Positions 39,940 through 48,570 of a DNA stretch of 64,000 nucleotides are shown in pieces; the first letter of the stretch is position 1; each line of letters begins with the position of its first letter. A program made the position numbers and the translations under genes. Source of the stretch: Sphingobacterium sp. (GTDB taxonomy: Bacteria; Bacteroidota; Bacteroidia; Sphingobacteriales; Sphingobacteriaceae). The notes under the pieces are model-generated. The model was not told where the DNA came from, searched no databases, and saw only the letters and a program-made list of their open reading frames with translations. The stretch covers positions 20,001 to 84,000 of the forward strand of contig JALAGS010000051.1 in the NCBI GenBank assembly GCA_022712315.1, written 5' to 3'.

Positions 39940-41121
39940 ATGATCTATGATTTTGATAAAATAATTGTCCGTCGCGGTACTGATTCGGTTAAATGGAATC
40001 AGCAGGATTATGAAGATTTGATTCCACTGTGGGTAGCTGATATGGATTTTCCGGCTGCGCAACCTATCGTGGAGGCATTGGCACAAAGGGTTCAGCATGC
40101 AGTTTATGGTTATGCCAAAGTGCCAGAGGCCTTTTATCAGGCTGTTATAAATTGGTTTTCTCGCAGACACCGCTTTACAATACAGCAGGAATGGTTGCTT
40201 CCTGTTATCGGTGTGGTACCGGCGCTGTCGGCTTTGGTCAAAGCATTTACAGAGCCCGGCGATAAGGTATTGATTCAGGAACCGGTATACCATTGTTTTT
40301 TTTCCTCGATCGAACGTAACCAATGCGAGGTCGTTTCCAACGATCTGATCTATCGGGATGGCCAATATGGGATCGATTTTGAGGATTTCGAGTATAAGGC
40401 AAGTGATCCGAAAGTGAAATTATTTATTTTATGTAGTCCGCATAATCCTGCTGGAAGGGTATGGACGAGGGCCGAACTTGAACGCTTGGGCGAGATCTGT
40501 CTGCGTCATCAGGTTTTGGTCATTTCAGATGAAATTCATTGTGACCTTGTTTTTGACGGACATACGCATATTCCCTTTGGAACTATTAGTCCTGAACTAC
40601 TCGCTCATTCCATTACTTGCATTGCACCAAGTAAGACTTTTAATTTGGCAGGATTACAGGTCGCTACGATTGTTGTTGCTGACCCTGAACTTAAGAAGAA
40701 AGTACAGCAGGCATTTTTGGTCAACGAAATCGCCAGTATAAGTCCTTTTGCCATCGCGGGCCTGACTGCAGCTTATGATGAAGGGGAAGAATGGCTGGAT
40801 CAGGCACTGGCTTATATCCGTGCGAACTATCTTTATTTGAAAAGCTTTATGGCTGAACACCTTCCTGCTTTGCAGGTACTTCCCTTGGAGGGAACCTATC
40901 TCGTATGGGTGGATTGTGCTGCCTTGGGAGTTTCTAGCCGAAAGTTGGGTGAACTGTTGTTGGCTGAAGGACATGTTCAAGTCAATGTTGGGGCAATGTA
41001 TGGAAAGGGGAGCAATGACTTTATTCGCCTGAATATCGCTTGTTCGAGGTCCGTATTAGCAGCAGGTTTAAGACGGTTGAAAGCTGTTTTCTCTACCTTA
41101 CTGCAAGGCGGAAGACTTTAA
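39940..41121 (+). CDS. MalY/PatB family aminotransferase (cystathionine beta-lyase type)
   Basis: LIPLWVADMDFPAAQPIVEAL, LCSPHNPAGRVWT, SDEIHCDLVF, APSKTFNLAGLQ. Confidence 0.94.
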   Translation: MIYDFDKIIVRRGTDSVKWNQQDYEDLIPLWVADMDFPAAQPIVEALAQRVQHAVYGYAKVPEAFYQAVINWFSRRHRFTIQQEWLLPVIGVVPALSALVKAFTEPGDKVLIQEPVYHCFFSSIERNQCEVVSNDLIYRDGQYGIDFEDFEYKASDPKVKLFILCSPHNPAGRVWTRAELERLGEICLRHQVLVISDEIHCDLVFDGHTHIPFGTISPELLAHSITCIAPSKTFNLAGLQVATIVVADPELKKKVQQAFLVNEIASISPFAIAGLTAAYDEGEEWLDQALAYIRANYLYLKSFMAEHLPALQVLPLEGTYLVWVDCAALGVSSRKLGELLLAEGHVQVNVGAMYGKGSNDFIRLNIACSRSVLAAGLRRLKAVFSTLLQGGRL

Positions 41122-41132
41122 ATCTAACTCTA

Positions 41133-41160
41133 GCGAACTAAAGATTCTTTCTGGCCAATA
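41133..41160 (-). repeat. Interspersed repeat copy C (partial)
   Basis: GCGAACTAAAGATTCTTTCTGGCCAATA shares TTCTTTCT(A/G)GCCAATA with copy A. Confidence 0.5.
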
Positions 41161-41180
41161 ATATCAAACAATGCCCGAAA

Positions 41181-41216
41181 AAAAGCAGCTGTACCGCTTC
41201 CGGTACAGCTGCTTTT
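41181..41216. terminator. Bidirectional terminator
   Basis: AAAAAGCAGCTGTACCGcttCCGGTACAGCTGCTTTTT. Confidence 0.87.
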
Positions 41217-41237
41217 TAGTTTTCATCCTGTGTTGAA

Positions 41238-43400
41238 TTAGATACCCATTTCTTTTAGAATAAAGTGTGCATTGTCAATTTTATCGGCAACCCAAAGGAC
41301 ATAGCGAATATCGACACCAATGGATCTGCTGTAACTTTCGTTCCAGGCGAAATCATTGATTGTTGCATCATAAGCACGGTCAAAATTGACACCAATCAAT
41401 TCACCATTTTCATTCATGATCGGAGATCCTGAATTACCGCCAGTGGTATCCATATCGTATAGGATATTTACAGGGACAGAACCTAAATCTTTCTGAAGGT
41501 AAGGGCCAAAGTTTTTATTGAGGTAAGCTGTTTTGATTTCCTGCGGATAGTCAAATTCTGCCAAGCCCAGATTTCCTTTTTGAATAATCCCTTCGATGGT
41601 TGTAAATGGCTTCATATAGGTTGCATCAGCAGGTGAGTAACCCTTGATGTGGCCATATGTCAAACGTAACGTTGAGTTTGCATCAGGAATAAAATTCTTT
41701 GCCTGAAAAATTTCTTTGACGGCCACATAATCACCCATTAATTTATTGAGTACGCCCTCGCGTCTTTTTTGCTCAGCCGCAAAAGTCACAATGTCATTGT
41801 TCAGACCAACCTGGAAGTTCAATAATCTGTCGTCGAATTTTTGAAGCGCATCTGCATTCGCTAAAACGGTATTCAGTACATAGTTTTGATCAGCAAGTTT
41901 GGTGTTATTGATAATTTCTGTGGCAAATCCCGGTGCCGTTTCACTGTTCAGTTGCAGTGTTTGGATAGCTGGCAATTGATTTTTACCTTGAAATGCCGCC
42001 GCATCCTGTAGCATTTTAGTCAGGATCCGTTGATCTGCCTGTTTGTTATAGCTTTCGTAAGTTTCTTTAAGAGCTGTTTTTAATTTTTCAATATTTAAAT
42101 CGAAAAGCTGTTTGGCCGCCTGGGGTGATTTTTCCTTGGCTAAGTTGGTTTTCAGAACGTTTAGGTCGCGAGCTACTTTCAATAGGCTTGTGCTATTGTA
42201 AATATTATTGATCCAAAGCTCTTTCAGCGCATCCTGATTGCTGACCTGATAATACGATTCAATGTCAGCCAATAGACTGCCATACTTGTCTTTTAGTGCC
42301 GGTTTGCTCAGGATAAATGCAGCCAGTGCTTCATCCTCCTGCTTTTTGGTCGCCAGCAAGTCAATACCACGTAGTCCTTTTAGTTTACCGCGGTAATTTT
42401 TTAAAACATTGGCATTGCGTTTTATCCGTGTTGCCAGTGATAAAGCGATGTCGGTATTGTCTTTACCGGCTTCTTCCATTTGTTTGTTTTGGAAATCATA
42501 GAGATTGGAAACATACGGCAATAGGTACTCCTGCTGATATTGAATATACTGCGCTGGTCGGTGTCGGAATGTTTTTCCGGGATATCCCAGGATAAAGGTA
42601 AAATCATTCTCTCTGACCCCATTTGGATTTACTTTAAGGTGTTTCTTCGGTTGATAAGGAACATTTTCTTTGGAATAAGGTGCAGATTTTCCGTCTTTAC
42701 TGACGTATGCTCTTAAAAAGGAATAATCTCCGGTATGTCGAGGCCACACCCAGTTGTCGGTCTCGCCGCCAAACTCACCGATATTCTGACGTGGAATATA
42801 GACCAAACGGACATCTTCGATGGTTTTATAGCGAAATAGAACGTAGCTCTTACCGATAAACATTTCGGACACTTCGGCTTTAATCGTCGGGTCCTGTTTT
42901 TCAGCTTGCTTAACTAACTCCTCCTGCTTACGTTTGATGGTGTTGATGCGTTCCACAGGATCGCTGATGTTCGCGACGGCATTTAAAATTTTATCGGAGA
43001 CATCCTCATAGGAATCCGTAATTCTTATTTTTAGTCCTTTCGCTTCAATTTCTTGCTCCTGATTTTGCGCAACAAAGCCATTTTTCAGGTAATTGTTGAT
43101 CGCTGTACTAGCTAACTGAACAGCAGAGAAGGCACAATGGTGATTGGTAATAATCAATCCGCGATTGGACACAAATGATCCGGTACATCCGCTGACTTGA
43201 ACCAGGGCGTCTACTAATCCAACCTGACCTGGGTTGTATATATCCTTCTCACTGATCTTTAACCCAGCTTTCTTTAGTCCAGCTTTGTTCAATTCGCTCA
43301 ATGGATACATTCCTTCATCAGGATTAGCCTTGCTGTAAGGACTGTTTGCCATGGTTAAAAATAAAGCTAGCGCAATTGTCGTACTATTAATAAACTTCAT
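41238..43400 (-). CDS. S46 family dipeptidyl peptidase (DPP7/DPP11 type)
   Basis: CTGSFVSNRGLIITNHHCAF (His), GGETDNWVWPRHTGDYSFLRAY (Asp), TTGGNSGSPIMNENGELIGVNFDR (Ser). Confidence 0.94.
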   Translation of the reverse strand: MKFINSTTIALALFLTMANSPYSKANPDEGMYPLSELNKAGLKKAGLKISEKDIYNPGQVGLVDALVQVSGCTGSFVSNRGLIITNHHCAFSAVQLASTAINNYLKNGFVAQNQEQEIEAKGLKIRITDSYEDVSDKILNAVANISDPVERINTIKRKQEELVKQAEKQDPTIKAEVSEMFIGKSYVLFRYKTIEDVRLVYIPRQNIGEFGGETDNWVWPRHTGDYSFLRAYVSKDGKSAPYSKENVPYQPKKHLKVNPNGVRENDFTFILGYPGKTFRHRPAQYIQYQQEYLLPYVSNLYDFQNKQMEEAGKDNTDIALSLATRIKRNANVLKNYRGKLKGLRGIDLLATKKQEDEALAAFILSKPALKDKYGSLLADIESYYQVSNQDALKELWINNIYNSTSLLKVARDLNVLKTNLAKEKSPQAAKQLFDLNIEKLKTALKETYESYNKQADQRILTKMLQDAAAFQGKNQLPAIQTLQLNSETAPGFATEIINNTKLADQNYVLNTVLANADALQKFDDRLLNFQVGLNNDIVTFAAEQKRREGVLNKLMGDYVAVKEIFQAKNFIPDANSTLRLTYGHIKGYSPADATYMKPFTTIEGIIQKGNLGLAEFDYPQEIKTAYLNKNFGPYLQKDLGSVPVNILYDMDTTGGNSGSPIMNENGELIGVNFDRAYDATINDFAWNESYSRSIGVDIRYVLWVADKIDNAHFILKEMGI

Positions 43401-43629
43401 AGGATTTTAACTATCAACTGTTGTAAATCTCCAAATTTAAGAAAAGGTTTTTGATGAAATCGACTTTTTATGCGAACTAATGTAACAATAGTGGATAGAC
43501 AGTGGCTTTTTGGCAAGGTATTTATTGTATAATCGGCAGGCCAAATATCCATTCAGCCTTTTAAATTATCAAAGGATTTGACATGGGTTTACGACAGGAT
43601 TCGTAATTTTGTGCTTTAAAGATAGTAAG

Positions 43630-44568
43630 ATGACCTTAATCCAACTGGAATATATTATAGCTGTTGATACCTACCGAAGTTTTGTTGCAGCTGCTGAAAA
43701 ATGTTTTGTCACGCAACCTACGTTGAGCATGCAAATACAAAAACTTGAAGAGTCTTTAGGGGCGAAGATCTTCGATCGGAGCCGTCAGCCTGTCATTCCT
43801 ACAGAAATCGGCGAGAAAATTATTCTTCAGGCCCGGTTGGTGCTCACGGAAAGCCGAAAGATTAATGAGATTGTGCAGGATAAAAAAGGAGAGATTGAGG
43901 GAACGCTAAAGGTGGGGGTTATTCCGACGATCGCTCCATATTTACTTCCGAATGTGCTGACCACGTTTATGGAAAAATACCCGAAGCTGCAATTACAGAT
44001 CTGGGAATATACGACAGAGCGAATTGTCCATGAACTAAAAGTAGGACTTTTGGATTGTGGTGTGTTGTCGACTCCCCTAAATGATCCGGGCATCTTAGAA
44101 TCTCCGCTTTTCTATGAGAACTTTGTCGCTTATATTTCTACCAATAGTCCTTTGTTCGGGAAGAAAGTACTTAGCGGCGATGATATTGCCGACGATAAAC
44201 TCTGGTTACTCAATGAGGGACATTGCATGCGCGGTCAGGTGCTCAATATTTGTCATCATAAACACAATCAGGATCTAACGGGACGATTTGAATATAATAC
44301 CGGCAGTGTGGAAACGCTGAAACGTATGGTTGATATCAACGACGGCATTACCATATTGCCTGAACTGTCGATCTGGGATTATTCCGATGAACAATTGGAT
44401 AGGATCCGTTATTTCAAATCACCGGAGCCTGTACGGGAGATCTCCTTGGTGACAACGCAGAATTTTGTAAAGCGACATGCGATCCAGGCGCTGGAAAGAG
44501 AAATATTGGCTGTAGTACCGGATAAATTCAAAACAAAAAAGAAGAAGGAAGTGTTGAGCTTTCAATAG
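43630..44568 (+). CDS. oxyR: OxyR-like LysR family regulator
   Basis: MTLIQLEYIIAVDTYRSFVAAAEKCFVTQPTLSMQIQKLEESLGAKIFDRS; effector-domain LLNEGHCMRGQVLNIC with two Cys in the OxyR region. Start refined from 43609. Confidence 0.85.
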   Translation: MTLIQLEYIIAVDTYRSFVAAAEKCFVTQPTLSMQIQKLEESLGAKIFDRSRQPVIPTEIGEKIILQARLVLTESRKINEIVQDKKGEIEGTLKVGVIPTIAPYLLPNVLTTFMEKYPKLQLQIWEYTTERIVHELKVGLLDCGVLSTPLNDPGILESPLFYENFVAYISTNSPLFGKKVLSGDDIADDKLWLLNEGHCMRGQVLNICHHKHNQDLTGRFEYNTGSVETLKRMVDINDGITILPELSIWDYSDEQLDRIRYFKSPEPVREISLVTTQNFVKRHAIQALEREILAVVPDKFKTKKKKEVLSFQ

Positions 44569-44574
44569 GAAGAT

Positions 44575-46374
44575 ATGAGAAACCTCAAGGGACGTTTTTT
44601 TAGGAAAATAGATCAGATCAATCAATGGCGAATGAAGAAAGTTTCGAACAGAAATTTTATCATTCTATTGGCGTTTTTGGTTGGAATTGTTGGCGGTATT
44701 ATGGCATCTGTCCTGAAAAGACTAACCCATTTTATTGCAACAACTATACAGGACGATATCGACTGGAAAGTCAAATATTCGGTGTACTTGATATTTCCAT
44801 TAATTGGGATTTTACTCAGTGTATTTTTTGTCCGGAAGTTTCTGAAAGGGAAAAAGATGGAGCATGGAATCACACCGATTATCTATGCCATCAGCCGGAA
44901 AGGAAGCCGTTTGGATCCGAGCAATATCTATTCACAGGTGGTGACGTCGGCCATTACGGTCGGGTTTGGTGGTTCCTGTGGTCTGGAGGCTCCAGTTGCT
45001 TTGGGAGGATCTTCCATTGGTTCGAATATTGCCCGTTTTTTTGGGCTACAATATAAAGAAGTAACGATGTTATTGGCCTGTGGGGCAGCGGCGGGAATTT
45101 CAGGTGCTTTCAACAGCCCTTTGGCGGGGATGATTTTTGCGATCGAGATCTTACTGCCTGAGTTTTCCATTCCAGTATTTATTCCTTTACTGATTTCATC
45201 GGCTTTGGCTTCGGTTGTCTCGCGGGTACTTTACAATGAACCGCTATTCAGCACGTTTAATTCTGATTGGCAGGTTTCTGCCTTGTTGTTCTATTTGCTA
45301 TTGGCGGTGTTGATCGGTCTTTATACCATTTACTTTGCCCGTGTTTCCAGAAGTGTCGGAAAATGGTTTTCAAAAATTAAAAATCCCTATAATAAAGTCT
45401 GGGTCAGCGGTATTGCCTTAGGTTTGATGATTTTCGTTTTTCCAGCACTGTATGGTGAGGGCTACATTACGATTCAGCAGATTCTCAATGGACAGTTTAA
45501 TTCAATTGTTAAGAATAGCTTGTTTTCAGGCTATAAGGACATTGGATTAGTAGTCTTTGGCTATACCATATTGACTTTATTCGGGAAATCCTTTGCTGCA
45601 TTATTTACCCTAAATGGTGGCGGCAATGGGGGTGTTTTTGGTCCGAGTCTGGTGATGGGTGGTCTATTGGGCTTTGCATTTTCTTATGGCGTCAACCTGA
45701 CCGGAATTGCCGAATTAAATGTGCCAAATTTTGTGGTAGCAGGCATGGCCGGAGCTTTGAGCGGTATCATGCATGCGCCATTGACGGGGATATTCTTGAT
45801 CGCAGAAGTGACCGGAGGCTACACATTAATGGTTCCACTGATGCTGGTCTGTTCAATTTCCTATCTGATCAATCGGTCTGTTTTAAAGCATTCAATTTAT
45901 ACCAAGGTACTGGCGGAGTCTGGAGATCTCATTTCTTATGAGGATAAGGATCGATCTGTGTTAAGCATGATGCGGATAAAATATGTATTGGAAACGAATT
46001 TTGTCATCTTACGTCCTGATGAAACACCTAAAGGCCGGCAAACGGACATCATCCACAGTAAACGCAATATCTTTCCGGTGGTTGATTACGAAGGCAAATT
46101 TATGGGGCTTCTCTATAGCGAGTTTCTATTTTCTGTCCTATTGGGTGAAGTAGATGGGGGAGATACTCCTTTTGAAAAATTAGCTCAGAAGCCCAATGAT
46201 ACCGTAGGAATCAATGAAAATATGGAGATTGTGATGGCCAAAATGAATAAGGACGACACTTGGATACTTCCGGTTTTGGGCGATGAAAATAAATACATGG
46301 GTTTTGTTTCCAAATCGAGTGTATTTAATAAATATAGGGCATTATTAATACGCCAGGGCCACTATTTAGAGTAA
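44575..46374 (+). CDS. ClC-family chloride channel with C-terminal CBS domains
   Basis: GGSCGLEAPVALGGSSIGSNIARFF, GNGGVFGPSLVMGG, GMAGALSGIMHAPLTGIFLI. Confidence 0.94.
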   Translation: MRNLKGRFFRKIDQINQWRMKKVSNRNFIILLAFLVGIVGGIMASVLKRLTHFIATTIQDDIDWKVKYSVYLIFPLIGILLSVFFVRKFLKGKKMEHGITPIIYAISRKGSRLDPSNIYSQVVTSAITVGFGGSCGLEAPVALGGSSIGSNIARFFGLQYKEVTMLLACGAAAGISGAFNSPLAGMIFAIEILLPEFSIPVFIPLLISSALASVVSRVLYNEPLFSTFNSDWQVSALLFYLLLAVLIGLYTIYFARVSRSVGKWFSKIKNPYNKVWVSGIALGLMIFVFPALYGEGYITIQQILNGQFNSIVKNSLFSGYKDIGLVVFGYTILTLFGKSFAALFTLNGGGNGGVFGPSLVMGGLLGFAFSYGVNLTGIAELNVPNFVVAGMAGALSGIMHAPLTGIFLIAEVTGGYTLMVPLMLVCSISYLINRSVLKHSIYTKVLAESGDLISYEDKDRSVLSMMRIKYVLETNFVILRPDETPKGRQTDIIHSKRNIFPVVDYEGKFMGLLYSEFLFSVLLGEVDGGDTPFEKLAQKPNDTVGINENMEIVMAKMNKDDTWILPVLGDENKYMGFVSKSSVFNKYRALLIRQGHYLE

Positions 46375-46402
46375 TTCGAGGAGGTATACTCGTTGAAATA
46401 AG

Positions 46403-46446
46403 CTTCCTTTGATCTAATGTTGGCCAAAGGAAGCTTACCGGATTTT
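46403..46446. terminator. Terminator between convergent genes
   Basis: AAGCTTCCTTTG..CAAAGGAAGCTT. Confidence 0.75.
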
Positions 46447-46447
46447 T

Positions 46448-47038
46448 TTAACCGCGCAAAGCCATAATTTTAGTGACATATTTCCCGATAATATCAAACT
46501 CTAAGTTGACTGTGCTACCCACTTCAACCTGCTGTAAGTTGGTGTGCTCAAGCGTATAGGGAATGATTGCAACGGAAAACTGATCGTCTCTGGAATCTAC
46601 GACCGTCAAACTAATGCCATTTACAGTAATGGACCCTTTTTCTACGGTAATATTTTGTTTAGAAACATCGTATTGGAAAGTGAAAATAAAACTCCCGTTT
46701 TCGTCTTTCTTTTGGATACAAAGGGCAGTCTGATCGACATGGCCCTGAACGATATGGCCATCAAATCTTCCGCCGGCTAGTGTACAACGTTCTAGATTGA
46801 TCAAGTCACCTACCTTTAACTGAGCCAGATTTGTCTTCTGCAAGGTTTCATCAATTGCCGTAACTTTATGTAGGTCATTGTTCAACCCCACGACTGTAAG
46901 ACAAACACCATTGTGACTTACACTTTGGTCTATTTTGAGTTCATTGGATATAGGGGAACTGACGTAAAAATGGATATTGCTTTTCTCCTGTTCGATATTT
47001 TCTATTTTTCCTAAGGTTTCTATGATTCCAGTAAACAT
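46448..47038 (-). CDS. ribE: Riboflavin synthase alpha chain
   Basis: MFTGIIETLGKIENIEQEK..., duplicated lumazine-binding domains (GVCLTVVG / GISLTVVD). Start refined from 47107. Confidence 0.94.
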   Translation of the reverse strand: MFTGIIETLGKIENIEQEKSNIHFYVSSPISNELKIDQSVSHNGVCLTVVGLNNDLHKVTAIDETLQKTNLAQLKVGDLINLERCTLAGGRFDGHIVQGHVDQTALCIQKKDENGSFIFTFQYDVSKQNITVEKGSITVNGISLTVVDSRDDQFSVAIIPYTLEHTNLQQVEVGSTVNLEFDIIGKYVTKIMALRG

Positions 47039-47400
47039 GCTATTTTTTTTTGATTGATTCAAAGTTACTAAATAATTAACTGAAATATCCATGTTTAGGT
47101 CAGACAAATACGGCTGTTGTGAAGAACTACGAAGACCTACGCTGGATAGCTGAAATTAGTCTCTATGTCTACAGGAAGTAGGGTAGTCAAAGAGACATTC
47201 AGAGGTCAATTCCTAATTGTAATCATCCGGTGGGATGAATTTATGGGTGCCATTCCTTTTCTCAGGAAAAGAAAATAATAAAAGAGAATGACAGCTCGTG
47301 CATTGATAAATATAACTAATGCTAGGGTTAAATATGGTAATGGAGCGATTTGAATGTAGGTAGTCAAAAAATGATCTGTTTAAAAATGCAAAAAGATTGT

Positions 47401-47417
47401 AGTGTACATTGTACACT
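47401..47417. promoter_or_regulatory. Palindromic operator-like site AGTGTACATTGTACACT
   Basis: Perfect 8-bp inverted repeat around a 1-bp centre. Confidence 0.4.
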
Positions 47418-47485
47418 TACTATTCCTTTTGTGGCGGCTATCTTAAAACAAATTTATGGGAGTTGAAAAAAAATATAACAAAATT

Positions 47486-47516
47486 TTTGTTTATATCATT
47501 TGAAGCACTATCTTTG
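47486..47516 (+). promoter_or_regulatory. Consensus Bacteroidetes promoter TTTG-N19-TATCTTTG
   Basis: TTTG 47486-47489, 19-nt spacer, TAnnTTTG 47509-47516. Confidence 0.75.
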
Positions 47517-47521
47517 TCCTA

Positions 47522-47602
47522 GGTTTAGGTTGATTGCCTCTTACAAAGAGGTATTTATAAAAGCTTAGCAGGTCGCCCGACCGAATGCTAAGCTTTTTTT
47601 AT
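47522..47602 (+). ncRNA. Candidate small RNA (~80 nt)
   Basis: Begins just after the promoter; hairpin GCCTCTT-AC-AAAGAGGT; terminator AAGCTTAGCA-GGTC-GCCC-GACC-GAA-TGCTAAGCTT-TTTTTT; no ORF fills it. Confidence 0.6.
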
Positions 47603-47680
47603 TTCCAGTTTTTTTAAATTATAGGCCCTTTAGTTTTCTGATAAACAGTTGTTTGTGTTTTTTTAATTTGGTTCGAGACT

Positions 47681-47839
47681 GGATATGGGGTATTGGTCGA
47701 AGGTAGTTAACCTTTGAAAGCATACCATTCGGACGGCATATCGATATATTTCAAGGTTCGGATATGGAGGATTCAGGGAAGGTAATTATCCCTTGAAAGC
47801 ATACCATGCGGATAGCATAATAATAGTAAGGTATTCAAA
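47681..47839. repeat. Imperfect tandem duplication (~79 bp period) of the sigma-factor 3' end
   Basis: GGATATGG..AAGGTAgTTAaCCTTTGAAAGCATACCATtCGGAcgGCAT (47681-) and GGATATGG..AAGGTAaTTAtCCCTTGAAAGCATACCATgCGGAtaGCAT (47760-). Confidence 0.8.
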
Positions 47840-48379
47840 TTTTTTCGATTTAAACCGTTCTTTTAATGCGTATAATGCTTTGGACCTGGCATAATAGACG
47901 GTTGATGCGGTGGTGTTCAATGTTTCACAAATTTCTTCTGTGTTCAAACCGTCCAGAAAGCTGAGCCGGCAAATTTGTGCCTGCTGTCTGGGGAGCAAGT
48001 TGATTTCAGCAAGCAGCAATTCGGTGAGTTCAGTGCGGAATATTTTCTTAAGTACATCTTCTTCCGGAACCGACATATGCTGCAGAATATCGAGTTCTTC
48101 TTTGCGTATTTTGAATTGAGCTGTTCTTTGTATATCAATGCAGGCGTTTTTAGTCGCGATAAAAAGAAAGGCTTTAAGGCTGTCATAATTTTCTACCTTT
48201 TGTCTATTATTCCACAGCTTTACAAAAACATCGGAGACAATTTCTTCTGCATCGGTTTTATTGCGGAGGTAGGAAAAGGCAAAATAGCGCAATGAATGGC
48301 CAAAATGATCCATAAAAAAGCATAAAGCTGTTTCATCACCTTCTTTCAGCGTATGGATATATGATTCTTTTTGCTGCAT
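47786..48379 (-). CDS. ECF RNA polymerase sigma factor (FecI/RpoE type)
   Basis: Sigma region 2 (FSYLRNKTDAEEIVSDVFVKLWNN) and region 4 (LPRQQAQICRLSFLDGLNTEEICETLNTTASTVYYARSKAL). Confidence 0.94.
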   Translation of the reverse strand: MQQKESYIHTLKEGDETALCFFMDHFGHSLRYFAFSYLRNKTDAEEIVSDVFVKLWNNRQKVENYDSLKAFLFIATKNACIDIQRTAQFKIRKEELDILQHMSVPEEDVLKKIFRTELTELLLAEINLLPRQQAQICRLSFLDGLNTEEICETLNTTASTVYYARSKALYALKERFKSKKFEYLTIIMLSAWYAFKG

Positions 48380-48508
48380 ACTTGGTTATTGATCATTTTT
48401 ACGTTTGCCTTCGGATTATGCTATTCTCCTTTATGGTCTATACGTCATTCAATAGGTATATTCACATGCGGCTCCTGCTAGGAATCGCTTTGCTAAATTA
48501 CATAAAAA

Positions 48509-48552
48509 ACTTGGGTTGTCATGATTCAATCCAGACAACCCAAGTTTTTAGA
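48509..48552. terminator. Strong bidirectional terminator between the sulfatase gene and the sigma gene
   Basis: AAAAACTTGGGTTGTC-atgattcaatcca-GACAACCCAAGTTTTT. Confidence 0.88.
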
Positions 48553-48570
48553 GATTAAAAAATAGTTGAT

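Noticed and set aside
46448-47300. FMN riboswitch upstream of ribE
   Set aside because: No RFN-element core sequence (e.g. GGGCAGGGTG-like conserved blocks) recognised in the upstream region.
47561-47602. SRP (4.5S) RNA at the sRNA locus
   Set aside because: The conserved SRP apical loop (GGUC...GGAA...GAGCAG type) is not present; the hairpin is a terminator with an internal GGTC/GACC stem.
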